Shown here: piece by piece, positions 1 through 12,033 of the stretch
How the letters are laid out: the number at the start of each line of letters is the position of its first letter
Numbering within the stretch: the stretch's first letter is position 1
Origin: Thozetella sp. PMI_491
Taxonomy: Eukaryota > Ascomycota > Sordariomycetes > Chaetosphaeriales > Chaetosphaeriaceae
Direction of reading: 5' to 3'
DNA length: 64,000 nt
Assembly (NCBI GenBank): GCA_021432635.1
Contig: MU270018.1
Location: 1,552,796 to 1,616,795, forward strand
Program-made: the position numbers and the translations under genes
Notes under the pieces: generated by a model
Seen by the model: the letters and a program-made list of their open reading frames with translations, nothing else
The model's database searches: none
What the model was told of the DNA's origin: nothing

Positions 1-2038
1 AAGCAAACCAGGAAATCTCGCGCCCGGCCCCCGCTGGGCATCGGGGCTATACAGGCGGGCCAGCTGTATTGAAGTGGCCTAGTATGCCGCGATAGATGTG
101 ATGACCGTACAGCATAGATGAGCGCTGTATGGGATCATCTGGGGTGGTCGAGCACGCGTCATCCCTATCCTGCATATATCGCCGGGAGACCCAACTCGGC
201 AGACACGCCGTGGCGCCGGCCCTACCGTAGCGTCCGTTGGAAGACAACCTCCACCGCGCGGCCGCGCCGTTGCAGTGTGTTGATTGCCCTATATACCGCG
301 AGCGGGTCTCATCTCGCAGTGGTACGAGCCTTGGTCGCCGCCCCGGGCAACGAATACGGCAGTCCCGCCGCCCAGTTAATATGTTCCGATGGTGCAAGAT
401 CCCTGGGCGTGCCGCAAGCGTCAAATATCGAGCATCCCGAAGGACGCCATGCTATACCGTGCTTCGTAAACCGGTGTCTAGACGCACGCCCCGCAACAAA
501 GGTATACTCGTATTAGACTCCCCAATGCACCTGGTCTATCTGCTGCTGATCTACGTCGGCCGCCGCCTTCAGCCACATAGGCATCTGCTGTCTGGGGCAG
601 GGAGTGTTCATGCGGGAATGGGTGCCTCGGCGGGGAAACGAGCAAGAAGAACGGAAAGGGCAAGCGCGCAACCCACACAGAAGTTCGAAAGAAGAAGAAG
701 CGAGAAGGAAAAAAAAGGGGAGCTGTTTCACCAGACACCGAAATGCTCCACCCAGCCATGGGCCCCTGGGAGAGGACTTCCTCATTCGCCAAGGGGAGCC
801 CCGAATGCCACGGTTTCGGCTCGTCAGGGCACCCAGGGAAGCCGACTAGACAGGCCTGACCGGCGGAGATCGGATGGCGCTGCCCTGCTCCATTTCCTCA
901 GGCGAGCCCTAGGCACGCAACAAGGTAGGCGATCCCGAGGATATGCTTATTTCTGCTTGCGCCCCAGCGCGCATAATGCGGTGGGTATTCACCCACGATC
1001 GTGAGAAGGAGAAGCGGGGTGTGGGTAGGCGACAGGGCTTGCCTCGTCTCTCTTCCACCAAGGGAGCTCGCGCCCAAGCGAACTGACGCCAAAACGAATG
1101 GACTGCTTGGGAAACCAAACCTACCTTTACCGGATTCTTGTGGCAAGCTGAAGGCTGCGAAAGAACGGAGGGGGGGTTGAAACTGTAGCAGGTGAGAGTG
1201 CGAGCGACAAGAGAAACAGGCCATCACCCATCTCGCCTACCCAACAGAGCAAACAGCCCTAGCTGCCTCCCTGGTCACCGCCGTCGCAGAGTAATTGACA
1301 GCATTGAGGACCACCCCGGTCGTCAATTCACAGAAGGCCTCTAACCGCACGCCGACAATCTAACTGTAGGAACCCCTTCTTACCAGGCTGAGGCAGGAGC
1401 GGCGGCCGGGGCCTTCTAGGCCTTTCCTTCGCCACCCAGCGGCCGGCCTGTCCCAGTATGTCCCTGCATACCTACTATTCAGGTACACGCTCGCACGTGG
1501 GTGGCCCCTCCTGAGATGCCATCACACGACTTAGACCACGCTGTCGACGGCGCGGGCTACGGGAAATCTCATGATCCATTCCACCCTGCTAGCGCAGTCG
1601 GGGGGAGGTGAAGAAACCAGGGTGCCCAGTTGAATTGGGTGTATTATTTGTTTTCTAATCGCAACTTTGTTAGGTTGCCGGTACCATCTCTAAAGTCCTC
1701 CCAGTTGAATAGGGTATCTTTGCAGCCTTTTCCCGACTTTTTTGCTTTTGATCTTCCCAAGACGGTACCGTCCACCTCTTCCATCTAGTGGTGGTGAGGG
1801 GGTAATGTTAAATGCCAACCTGTCATGCCTCGTGCCCGTCATCGCCAAAAATGTCCCTTTTTGATATCACCGACCATCTGCCTGCGGCCAAAACGCCATG
1901 TTGAATGTTTGACCCTGACCTTGCGTGATGTTCCTCCCTCCGGCCATCAGAAAGCCAGAATAGTCATTGCTAAAGTTCAATCCCGCAGCCCAAACCGATT
2001 AACTCCGTGTGCGTATCTCCTACAAGGATTCGTGACAT
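1..2038. other. Intergenic, no gene seen
   Basis: No reading frame here resembles a known protein. The longest open frames are Arg/Pro-rich and look like chance frames in GC-rich DNA. The right part should hold the 3' UTR of the methionine synthase gene, which is read leftward and stops at 2039. A 16-nt direct repeat lies at 1625 and 1700. Confidence 0.6.
1625..1715. repeat. 16-nt direct repeat pair, 75 nt apart
   Basis: The copies at 1625-1640 and 1700-1715 share CCCAGTTGAATNGGGT and match at 15 of 16 positions. They lie roughly 325-415 nt beyond the methionine synthase stop codon. Each copy has a weak dyad (CCCA and TGGG). The function is unknown; a binding site or a small duplication are both possible. 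Confidence 0.5.
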
Positions 2039-4598
2039 TTATTTGGAGTACTTGGCACGGAAGTACTTGGCGGCGTTGACCATGTTGGTCAGCGCCTCCT
2101 TGGTCTCCTTCCACTGGCGGGTCTTGAGACCGCAGTCGGGGTCGATCCAGAGCTGCTCCGGCTTGAGGTACTGGAGCATCTCCTCGATGCGGTCCTTGAT
2201 CTCCTGCTCGCTCGGGACACGCGGCGAGTGGATGTCGTAGACACCGGGGCCGATGTGGCGGGGGTACTCCGAGTCGACGAAGACCTTCAGGAGCTTGGCA
2301 TCCGACTTGCTGTTCTCGATGGACAGAACGTCAGCATCGAGAGCGGCGATGGCGTGGAAGAAGTCCTGGAACTCGGAGTCTGTGGGTGAATTGTCAGCAA
2401 ACCAGGCTCTTCCGGATCAAGGCTATGCATGCATGGCAGGCCGGGGCTATGGTGGAGGGGGGTTACATACAGCAGAAGTGAGAGTGGATCTGGGTCGAGT
2501 CCTCGACACCAGTGGTCGACAGGCGGAAGGCCTTGACGGCCCAGTCCAGGTAAGAGTCGCGCTCCTTGCCGGCGCGGAGAGGGAGACCCTCGCGGAGAGC
2601 GGGCTCGTCGACCTGGATGACGTCGATGCCGGCCTTCTCGAGGTCGACGACCTCGTCGCGGAGAGCAAGAGCGAGCTGCTCGGCCTGGACGGACTGGTGA
2701 ACGTCGTCACGGGGGAACGACCACCGGAGGCAAGTGACGGGGCCCGTGAGCATGCCCTTCATGGGCTTCTTGGAGACCGAGACGGCGTACTTGGACTCCT
2801 TGACCGACATGGCAGCCGGGCGGGAGATGTCGCCGACAATGATGGGCGGGCGGACGCAGCGGGAGCCGTAGCTCTGGACCCAAGCGTGGGTGGTGAAGGC
2901 ATAGCCGTCGAGGCGCTCGCCGAAGTACTGCACCATGTCGTTACGCTCAGGCTCGCCGTGGACGAGGACGTCGAGGTCGAGGTCCTCCTGGATCTTGACG
3001 TTGGCGGCGATCTCCTCCTCGATGAACTTGTCATACTCGGCAGCAGTGATCTCGCCCTTGGTGAGCTTGTTGCGCTGGAGACGGATCTCCTTGGTCTGGG
3101 GGAAGGAGCCGATGGTGGTGGTGGGGAAGAGAGGAAGGTTGAGCTTCTTCTGCTGCGAGGCGATGCGGACAGCGAATTCGGACTTGCGGTTGTAGTCCTG
3201 GGCGGTGATCTTGCTCTGGCGGTCCTTGACCTGGGCGTTGTTGGTGCGGCTGGAGGTGGCGCGGGCCTGGATGGACTTGGCGTTGGCGGCGAGCTGCTCC
3301 TGGACGGAGGCAGGGCCCTCGGTGATAGCCTTGGCGATCACGGCAATCTCGGTGGCCTTCTCCACGGCGAACGAGAACCAGTCGGCAATCTCGGCGTCGA
3401 GCTTCTTCTCGCTGGCGAGGGTGTGGGGGGTGTGGAGGAGGGAGCTGGAGGTGGCGACGATGACGCGGTCCTTGCCGAGCTTCTGGATGGCAGTCTCGGC
3501 GATCTCGATGGCGCGCTGGAAGTTGGTCTTCCAGATGTTGCGGCCGTCGACGATACCGGCGGAGAGGATGGTCTTGGGGCCGAGAGCGCCGAGGACGGTC
3601 TCGAGCTGCTCAGGGTTACGGACGAGATCGACGTGGACGGCATAGATGTCCTGGGGGACGGCCTCGAGGTTGTGGACGATGTCGCCGAAGTAGGTGGCGA
3701 GGACCAGCTTGGGGATCTTGTCGCCGAGGCTGGCGAACTTCTCATAGGTGGGCTTGAATGCAGCCTTGGCCTTGGCGGGAAGGTCGTAGACGAGGATGGG
3801 CTCATCGATCTGAACCGTCTCGGCGCCGGCGGCCTTCAGCTTGGCAAGGAGCTCCTCGTAGACGGGGAAGAGGCTGTCGAGGAGGTCGATGGGGTCGACG
3901 GTCTGGCCACGGTCGGCCTTGGCGAGGTGGAGGAAGGAGACGGGCCCGACGAGGACGGGGCGGGTGGCAATGCCAGCCTCCTTGGCCTCGAGGAACTCGT
4001 TGACGGCCTTGGGGCTGGCAGCGAGCTTGAAGGTCTGGTTGTCCTGAAGGGTGGGCTTCACGTAGTGGTAGTTGGAGTCGAACCACTTGACCATCTCCAG
4101 GGAGGGGACGTCAACGCCGCCCTTCTGGTGTCCGCGGCCCATGGCGAAGTACTCATCGATGGCATCGAGCTTGGCCTCGCTGTACCTGGGAGGGACAGCC
4201 TGCAATCAGGACTATGTCAGCGATCGGCCCAAACGAGAAGCGGTCCGGGCGGCGGACGGCCGCTCTGGGAGGAGGAACTTACACCGAAGTCCTGGATGTG
4301 AGAGAGGACCTGGTCGTAGAGGGCAAAGTCGTTGCTGGGGATGATGTCGACACCGGCATCCTTCTGGATCTGCCAGTGAGCGAGACGGAGGCGCTTAGCC
4401 TCGGCGAGGAGGTCAGCCTGGGACAGCTTGCCAGCCCAGTCTTTTTGCCGCACGTCAGCACCTGCCCCTCCAGACTGATGATCCCAACGCGGGAAGATAA
4501 TGAGGGATGCAATTGGAGCACCTACAGGCTTCGGTGGCCTTCTTGAGGTCACGGTTCACACCCTGGCGGGGGAAACCGAGGATAGCGGACTGAACCAT
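2039..4598 (-). CDS. met6: Cobalamin-independent methionine synthase (MetE)
   Basis: This enzyme transfers a methyl group from 5-methyltetrahydropteroyl-glutamate to homocysteine, the last step of methionine synthesis, in the cytosol. There are four exons: 4526-4598, 4283-4440, 2471-4199 and 2039-2379. The introns are 85, 83 and 91 bp with GTAGGT, GTAAGT and GTATGT donors. The product is 766 residues, the usual length for the family. It starts [11 protein letters not shown], as fungal MetE proteins do. The C-terminal zinc site is intact: His651 and Cys653 in HSHFC, Glu675 in SIENSKSD and Cys736 in DPDCGLKTR. The substrate loop with VQVDEP is also present. The HSHFC codons abut the third intron. 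I saw no clear CYS3-type site upstream. The gene symbol follows Neurospora met-6 and yeast MET6 usage. Confidence 0.97.
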
Positions 4599-6660
4599 TG
4601 TGAAGACAGTCGTGTTCCTGTGGCAAGGATGCAAAGGACAGACTTTCGATGGCAAGATGGCAAGACAGAGATTCTGTATGGCCCGGACGAGGGCAAAGGA
4701 CTTGTGAGAGAAAAGGGAAAAGATTTCTAGAGGGGAGAAGAGAGACCTCGTGCAAAGAGTGTGGGAGGGGGGGAGCGGTGAAGTTTTATGTGGGATGTCT
4801 CTCGTGGAGCTGGTTGGCGGGGTTGGGATGATGTGAGGGGCACAATTTTTTTTGGTGGGACGCTAGTGGTGACGCCAGCGCGAGCAGGGGCCGCTTTGCC
4901 CCTCCCCTGCCCCTCCACGACGCTGATAGAGCTCCTGCTGGCTGCAGTACTACACAGAAGCGTTTGGCCTAGGCGAGCAACCGTCTCGAGGCCGAATAAT
5001 GTCGACCTCTGCTCCTGCTACGGAAGTTCATCGACCCTCCTAAGACTTCAGAGGGACTGCCAGGTTTGCGGTGGAGCTTCCGTCAAACGCTTGATACCAT
5101 GCGCCCTGTCCTTCTGGGGAGGAAAAAAAAATGCTACGATATCGGGGGGGCTCAAAGGGAGGGGTCCTGTTGGCCACATGGTTGCCAGAGGAATTCTCAC
5201 CGATGATCGGTGAGGTGTGTGCATGGGATTGGCACCCAACAGTGGGCTTCCCTGGCGCATTGCATGCAAGCCCAAAAGACCCTCTGTAGAAAGCCCGCTC
5301 GCCCAGGTCAATCTTTGTCTCAGAAACACCAAAAAATGACTGCGATTCCCACTCCTGCCAGCCAAGACGGCCAAGATGTCGTGATTCCGTACCCAGTGCC
5401 ACCATCCTGCGAGGGCGGGGGTGGAAATGTCGCAGCTCCTAGCAGCGGTGCAGGATAGCCATTCGTTCGAGCTGCTTATCCAGCACACACCGCTGGCGTC
5501 GCCAGGTTGCTAGAAGGAAGCGAGGAAGCTCGGGGCCGCAAAAGTGACAAGAATCCTTTCCTGATCGCCGCTTAACCCCCCTTCCCCCCTGTTCGGTGCT
5601 GTCGATGGTGGCCAATACCCGTGCTGGTTCGAAACCTAGAACGGCCTTAGTCCCAGGGTCGCACGAAGCAAGAGGGACTTTCCGGGTGCCTCGCCCTCGG
5701 CCAAGGGTGCATATCTGTTCTCCACGGCGACTTCTTGCCGGAGACATATAGGCTAGTCCCGGACGGCCGCCTCAAAGTAGTGCAGAAAAGAAAAAATCCA
5801 AAAAAATCCAGGGTCCAGACGCCTGCTTGGCCCGGCACCGGCGCCTTCCTTTCGGGGACTTCCATGGCTGTACTCCGCATTACCGTATTTCGTAGCAACG
5901 TAGGTAAGGCATCTAGGATATCTAGGTCACCTAATGCCTGCGACGGTGTTTCGCCCTTGACTTCTGCCCCCACACATCCCAGTGTTTCCCCTCCAACAAC
6001 AGCCTATCAAAGAGGGAACGGCCCCCGCGTGCACATGCTGCACAGGCGAGCAATTGGAACACGAGAAGAATTGCCCAGAGGCAGGCATTATGATGTATAT
6101 ACTGCGTAAGAAAAGGTGCCTGCCCTGCGGGGGGCCGCCGAGGGGAGCTCGCCAAGCAATGGCAACCAGTCTAGCCTTGCCTTTTCTCCAACGCAACTTG
6201 GCCCGGCCATGCGCACAGGCGTGGGCGGCCGAAGGAGCCGCGCGTGCTCTGTCGGCTCGCAGACCTGCCCCCGTTTTGTGCCCGGACAGTCTCGTCCTGG
6301 CCCAATCCCGGTGCCGATGCCGGAAAAGCGGGTCCTCTTAGCACGGGATCGCTCGTGGAAGCTCGCACGCGACCGCTCGGTGGCCGTCTAGGGTCCAGAC
6401 TGAGTAATCAGAATCCGTCTCAACTTCGACCTGCCGCGAGTCCGTGTCGGCGACCTGAGAAAGCGAAGGTTCGGTTGTCGCAGTGGTTGACCATACACAC
6501 CCCTTTGTCCCTGTTTTTTGGGGGGAGAGCTTATCTCGAGCCGTCGCCGAACCTCCTTATCTCTCTGCTCCTACCTCTCGTATCGCCTGCTTGTTGCGTG
6601 CCTCTTCACCTCGGCTGTATCCCCTCCGCCACGCTCCAACGCCGGCGGAAAAAAATAATA
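4599..6660. other. Divergent intergenic region between met6 and GGT
   Basis: Both neighbours are transcribed outward from this 2.1 kb stretch, so it should hold both promoters and 5' UTRs. No frame looks like a protein. A 9-bp-arm palindrome lies at 5196. A tRNA-like GGTTCGAAACC near 5626 has no matching stems. Confidence 0.6.
5196..5214. promoter_or_regulatory. Palindrome with 9-bp arms, possible operator
   Basis: CTCACCGAT and ATCGGTGAG flank a single G, giving a perfect dyad about 600 bp upstream of the met6 start codon and 1.4 kb upstream of the GGT start. Dimeric bZIP or Zn2Cys6 factors bind this type of site, but I do not recognise a named consensus. Confidence 0.35.
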
Positions 6661-8802
6661 ATGCGTGAGTATTGAGTTCTGGGCAAGCTGGGTGCAGAGA
6701 GCGCCGCTGACCTGCCGCTCCAGGGCCACCACCTTCGTCCCTCCTCGCCTGGTCCCTGCTTGGTCAGCTTCAGCCGGCCTCGGCGATTGTCCGGCCTCCC
6801 TATCGGGGCCAACATGGCGCCCAAACAGTACTCACCTCCTCGCCCAAGGGGACGAGAGGCGGAGTCGCGAGTGAGAGCGTTATATGCTCCCAGATCGGGA
6901 TAGATCTTATGGAGCAGGGAGTAAGTAGAAGCTGTAGACCTTTCTCAATAGTCCAACGCCGGGGTGCTGATCCGCTAATAGGGGAACGCTGCTGATGCCA
7001 TGGTCGGCACCAACTTGTGCGTGGGCGTCATCGGAATGTACCACTCTGGAATCGGAGGCGGAGGGTTCCTGCTCGTCCGTGATCAACATGGCCGTTACGA
7101 GTCGTTGGACTACCGGGAGGCAGCCCCGGCAGCAGCACACAGGGACATGTACAACGGCTCGGACTTGGGGAGCCTCATAGGCGGTCTCGCGGCCGGTGTC
7201 CCCGGGGAGCTCAGGGGGTTGGAATATGTGCATAAGAAATACGGCGTAAGTCTTCTTGCCCGCTTCCGCCGCTCCAGCTTCGTGGCTGATGTTGAACAGG
7301 TTCTGCCTTGGGCCACCGTCGTCGAACCCGCCGTGCGGGTTGCCCGGTACGGCTGGACAGGTAAGCATTCTCTAGGCCCTACCATTGCGCTGCTTCATAT
7401 GTTGACTTTCGGTGGCAGTCAACCAAGATCTAGTGCGTTACATGAATGCGACCGTTTTCGGCAAAGCACACCCCCTCTTGATTGAAGATCCGATCTGGGC
7501 AGAGGATTTTGCCCCCAATGGTACCGCCGCCAGCCTTGGTTGCTTTTTTCCCCCAACGCAACTAACAGGTGCTAGGAACATTGTTGCAGCTCGGGGACAC
7601 CATCACGAGGAAGCGCTATGCCAGGTCAGTATAGCAACACTGCGTTCCCTGTAGCCCGCGCTGACGGTGTGTGCCGCAGCACTTTGGAGAAGATCGGGAA
7701 GCACGGAGTCGACATCTTCTATGAAGGCGAGATGGCCGAGGAAATGGTTGCCACCATCCAGGCAACCAATGGCACTATGACGCTGGCAGACTTCAAGAAC
7801 TACAAGCTCGTCATCAAGAAGCCGCTAAGCATCGATTACCGTGGCTTCAAAGTGTTCGCCACCGAGGCCCCAAGCAGCGGCGCGGTGACGCTCAACATCC
7901 TCAAGACGCTAGAGCAGTTTCCCCTGGAAGACCGCGACGATACTAATCTCACGACCCACCGCCTGGTCGAGGCTATGAAGTTCGGCTATGGCGCCCGCAC
8001 TGAGCTCGGAGACCCTGCGTACCTGACGAATCTCGACCTGTACCAGAAGGAGATGCTCAGCGAGGCCAAGGCCAAGAAGATCCACGCCCTGATAAACGAC
8101 GACCACACGCTTCCACACGAAGTCTACCAGCCGGATTCGCTATACACGAATCCCGGCCACGGAACCTCGCACATTGTCGCAGCGGACAGCTCAGGGCTGA
8201 CCCTCACCTCGACCACCACCGTCAATACCCTCTTTGGAGCCCAAATCATGACCCCGAACACCGGCATCATCATGTACGTACTCTCGCAGCTCGCCCGTCT
8301 CATGATGGCTTGATAGGAACTGACCGCCCGCTGCAGAAACAACGAGATGGATGACTTCTCCATCCCCGGGCGCAAGAACGCGTTCGGCTTCGACCCCTCG
8401 CCGGCCAACTTCATCGCCGCGGGCAAGCGACCGCTCTCGTCGTGCACCCCGATCATCGTCGAGTACGCAAACGGCACCGTGTTCCTCGCGACCGGCGCCG
8501 CGGGGGGCTCGCGCATCATCAGCTCCACGACCGAGACGGCGTACCGCGTCATGGAGCTCGGCTTTAGCCTGCACGACGCCATCGCTGCCTCCCGCCTGCA
8601 CCACCAGCTCGACCCCGACAGCCTTATGGCGGAGGCAAACCTGGACGAAGGCTTGGCCGAGAGCCTACGGGAAAAGGGTCACAAGTTGTCACTGCTTGGG
8701 TATGGCCTGAGTGCGGTGCAGGGTGTGCTCAGGAGGTGGGACGGCGTCTTTGAGGCTGCGAGTGAGACGCGGCAGCTCAACAGCGGTGGGCTGACTTTGT
8801 AG
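6661..8802 (+). CDS. Gamma-glutamyltranspeptidase
   Basis: The enzyme cleaves the gamma-glutamyl bond of glutathione and related compounds and transfers the glutamyl group to amino acids or water. It is made as one chain that cuts itself before a catalytic threonine. I read eight exons: 6661-6664, 6724-6920, 6982-7245, 7300-7360, 7419-7520, 7576-7624, 7680-8273 and 8337-8802, giving 578 residues. The first coding exon is only ATGC followed by GTGAGT. Joining it to 6724 yields a signal peptide (MRPPPSSLLAWSLLG) and then the conserved TRGGVASES. No other in-frame Met is available after the stop at 6708. Other family marks are GNAADAM, HSGIGGGG, SGGLTL at the C terminus and GHGTSHI, whose Thr388 is the expected nucleophile. 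A secreted or vacuolar location is inferred from the leader. Confidence 0.93.
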
Positions 8803-9121
8803 AAACTCTTGGAGTATGGATTGGTGATCTGGCTCTGTAGAGCGCGTTCGGCCCAGAGCATATAGATGCCGGCGCGGGGTGGATTATTGATTCGTTGGCC
8901 TTTGTGGCTTTTACCACGGCATGTATCGCACTAGTCCAGTAACGTATATAAAGCAGGTAGATATTTGGGAATCAGACTCTGATAGCCATTGTTGATACAT
9001 TCCATTTTACTTATTTACTTGCTTGGAAGCCACAGTGAAGCGCAAAGTATCCTAAACGCCCCTCTGACCAAACCACCCCCTATCCTGGTATTTCCATCAT
9101 TTGGTTCCTGCTTCGCTTCGC
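8803..9121. other. Convergent 3' intergenic region
   Basis: The 319 bp between two facing stop codons should hold the two 3' UTRs. A TATATAAA at about 8945 is in a 3' flank and is not read as a promoter. Confidence 0.6.
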
Positions 9122-10242
9122 TTATTTGCTGGTATCAACCACATATCTGCCCACGATCTTGCCCTCCTGCATCAGCTTGTAGACGTCCTGGAGCTGCGAC
9201 AGGCCAACCGTCTTGAAGGGGACCTTGATGAGGCCGCGGGCGAAGAAGTCGATCGCCTCCTGCGTGTCGGCCCGGTTGCCGACGTAGCTGCCCTTGATGT
9301 TGATCATGCGGATGACGGTGTCGAAGACAGGGGCACGGAGGTAGGCGTTCGCGGGGAGACCGATGCAGATGACGGTTCCGCGGCTGCGGACGTACTCGGT
9401 AGCCTGCTGGAACGGCTTCTCCGAGACGGCGAGGAGGATGACGGCATGGGGGCCGGTGCCGTCGGGCGTGGCGGCCTTGACCTCCTTGACGAGATCAGGC
9501 GACGTGGTGAAGTCGACGTAGGCGGAGGCGCCGAGCGCCGCGCAGCTCGCGCCCTTCTCGGCGCCGCCGTCGATGGCGATCGTGTGCAGGCCCATGGCCT
9601 TGGCGTACTGCAGCGCCATGCTGCCGAGACCGCCGCCCGCTCCGACGATGGCGACCCACTGGCCGGGGCGCGCACCGCTCTCCTTGAGACCCTTGTAGAC
9701 AGTGATACCGGCGCACAGGACCGGAGAGATGGCCTCGAGGTCGCAGCTCTTGGGGATGCGAGCGACGTGCGCAGCCTTGGCGATGGCGTACTGCTGGAAG
9801 CTGCCGTCGACGGTGTATCCGGAGAGGAGGGCGGAGCCGCAGAGGGGCTCATCCGACTGCTGGCAGTAGCCGCAGGCCAGGCAGGCGCCGTTGATCCACT
9901 TGACACCGGCGTAGTCACCAATCTGGATGTCCTTGACGAGCGAGCCGAGGGCGACGACGACACCGGCACCTTCGTGGCCACCGACGAGGGGCAGCTTGGT
10001 GGCGAGCGGCCAGTCGCCGAGCATCGCGTGCAGGTCGGTGTGGCACACACCCGAGTACTTGACGTTGATCAGGACCTCATCCGGGCCGGGAGTGGCAACG
10101 GGGATCTTCTTGTAGACGACGGCTGAGGACAGTGTTAGTGACTGGGGAGCTCGAGCGGCACAGTAAAGGGGTTGTCCTCACGTCCGCCGGTCTTCTCAAC
10201 AACCTGGGCCCATTGCTCGGTGGGGATCTGGGGAGCGGCCAT
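9122..10242 (-). CDS. adh1: Zinc-dependent alcohol dehydrogenase, ADH1 class
   Basis: This NAD-dependent enzyme interconverts ethanol and acetaldehyde in the cytosol. There are two exons (10182-10242 and 9122-10122) separated by a 59-bp intron with GTGAGG donor, giving 353 residues, close to the yeast ADH1 length. The splice restores the fungal signature EKTGGPVVYKKIP. Catalytic zinc ligands are Cys47 (GVCHTD), His70 (GHEGAG) and Cys157 ([10 protein letters not shown]). Structural zinc ligands are Cys101, Cys104, Cys107 and Cys115. The nucleotide-binding motif GAGGGLG is at 181-187, followed by an acidic AIDGG that favours NAD over NADP. A TATA-like element sits about 160 bp upstream of the start codon. 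The choice of paralogue number is by similarity to the main fermentative ADH and is not certain. Confidence 0.95.
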
Positions 10243-12033
10243 GTTGTAAGTTGGGAAGTTTGGTGATGATTAGGATTAGGCGATGTTGCTGTCGTCTGGA
10301 TGAGAGGCCGAGGCTCTTAGATGTGCAGTGGAGAGGATAGAAGCTGGTGTGAGTGATGATAAAAAAAAAAGAAACACCTCGATGAGCCGGGATCACCTCA
10401 ATCTTATATGTTCCTTGAACGGCCCGTCGTACGTGGGGAAAGATGGGGAGCAGCGACGTTCAGTCTGAAGATAGTCACGAGATCATGCCCATGTCCTCCT
10501 CAGCAGCGTGACGGAGACACCCAGGTCGAGCGCGTCCCCCTCCGATGACGCAGGCACGAACCCTGACTAGCCAGCGGCCATGCTACCTGGCCAAAACGCG
10601 TGATGCCTTGAGGTACTACGTAGAGATGCCCCGCCTTCCTGGACGGACTTGGCAGCGGTGGCGCCTCCGGATGCCCGGAGGAGGTGGTTCGGACGCCACG
10701 CAACTTCCTCCCACCCGGCGTTTGGGCCCGCGTGCGAGTCAGTCCACACAGAAGGCCACCACCCACTGCCCTAGAAACGTGGGTGGCAAAAGCGCCTCTC
10801 CCACCCAACCTAAAGCCCCTTTCTACCGTAGCGCGGTGGTCTCCCTCGAGGCGCCCCTTTGAGGCGCTTGGTTCCCGGAGACGCCAGAGAGCCGTCGCGT
10901 GGGGGAGTAGGTACGCGGTCGAGATCCAGTCGATCTTGGTGGAGGATCTGGCTCGAGAAGCAGAGCCGCTCTCCCCAAGTGGCCGAGCCCCTTGCACCCA
11001 GGAGCGGCCGTCCCCGCAGCGCCTCACTCCGTCCCGCCGTCCGGCCGGCCGTGCGGCGAGAGCTGGCCTCCCCCCCCCCCCCAATGAGACCCAGTACACG
11101 GTCTCGACTAGTCTACTCCATATGTGCGCTCTCTCTGCATCTCTATTCGTGCCCGTCTGCAAATTCGTCGCACCCCTCCGCGCTACCCCAGAAGGACCGT
11201 CTCCCTTTCCCCATTTCCCCAACGATCTCAGACCGAGCTAGGGCTGCCAGGCGTGCCAGACTCCAGATCACCCGCAGATGGGAGGCAGGCTCAGACATCC
11301 GCTGGAGCGAAGGCTTATGCCCTAGGACAAAGGCTGCGGGGTAGCTGGTTAGTGTGCTTCTTTGTTCGTCGAGGCGGGGGCGGTTGGCCGCGACTCGGGT
11401 CTAATTCCCATTCGCGGCACAGGCCCTTGCCCTACTTGAGCTACCCTTGGTTAGTTTCGTCGAGCCTGCGCTGCAACTGCTGAGAGGTCGAGCACAACCT
11501 CGATCCCAGCTCTCTGATGCACACATCATACGACCCGGATGTGGCCGAGCCTGGGCTATAGAGAAAAGACAGCGAGCTCTCGACCAGCCACGCCCAATGC
11601 ACCCCGTCGTCCGAAGCCCACTCCAAAAATGCCCCTTTCTGGCATCTGAGCTCGGTCCTTATGTTTAGGGCGGACGAGACCGTGAGGCATGGCGCAAACT
11701 TCCCCAGATGAAGCGAGCACCTGGCTCTTAGCCGGCAGGTGTCGTCGAGTGGACAGTGCCTAACCGAGTGAATATGTATCGAGTGAACAGGGGGTGGCCG
11801 CGTGCCAATCCTGACCTTGTTCTTCGTCGTTCTAGGCTTGTGTCCCCACAGTTCAATATCTACTTTATCTACCCGGATTGCACATGTATCCCCTGGCGCT
11901 GCTACGTGCATGAGGTTCAGGAAATCATCATCTCATTTTTGGGCGTCTCTTGTAAAACCAACGCCACCGCGCTTCCCGAAATAAGGTGCGCCTGTCTCTC
12001 GCTTTTCTACATCTGCTACCGCTCCTGACGCAT
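10243..12033. other. Intergenic: ADH promoter and Arp3 3' flank
   Basis: ADH and Arp3 are both read leftward, so the left part is the ADH promoter and the right part the Arp3 3' UTR. A C-run of about 14 lies near 11070-11084. A 240-residue open frame on the minus strand (10500-11222) is Arg/Gly-rich, matches no family I know and is treated as chance. Confidence 0.55.
10402..10410 (-). promoter_or_regulatory. TATA-like element of the ADH gene
   Basis: On the minus strand the sequence reads ATATAAGAT, with TATAA at 10408-10404, about 160 bp upstream of the ADH start codon. The position fits a core promoter with a moderate 5' UTR. It is a sequence match only. Confidence 0.45.

Noticed and set aside
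1585-1640. A-box-like TAGCGCAGTCGG
   Set aside because: No B box follows at tRNA spacing and no cloverleaf can be drawn.
2253-4301. 682-residue open frame on the plus strand
   Set aside because: It lies antisense to met6, is Gly/Leu/Asp/Glu-rich and mirrors the codon bias of the real gene. It is a shadow frame.
5600-5650. tRNA-like GGTTCGAAACC
   Set aside because: There is no matching T, anticodon or acceptor stem around it, and no A box at the right distance.
9101-10126. 341-residue plus-strand frame over the ADH gene
   Set aside because: It is antisense to an ADH with all zinc ligands intact, and its composition is that of a GC-rich shadow.
10500-11222. 240-residue minus-strand open frame upstream of ADH
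   Set aside because: It is Arg/Gly-rich, lacks any domain pattern and has similarly long frames opposite it.
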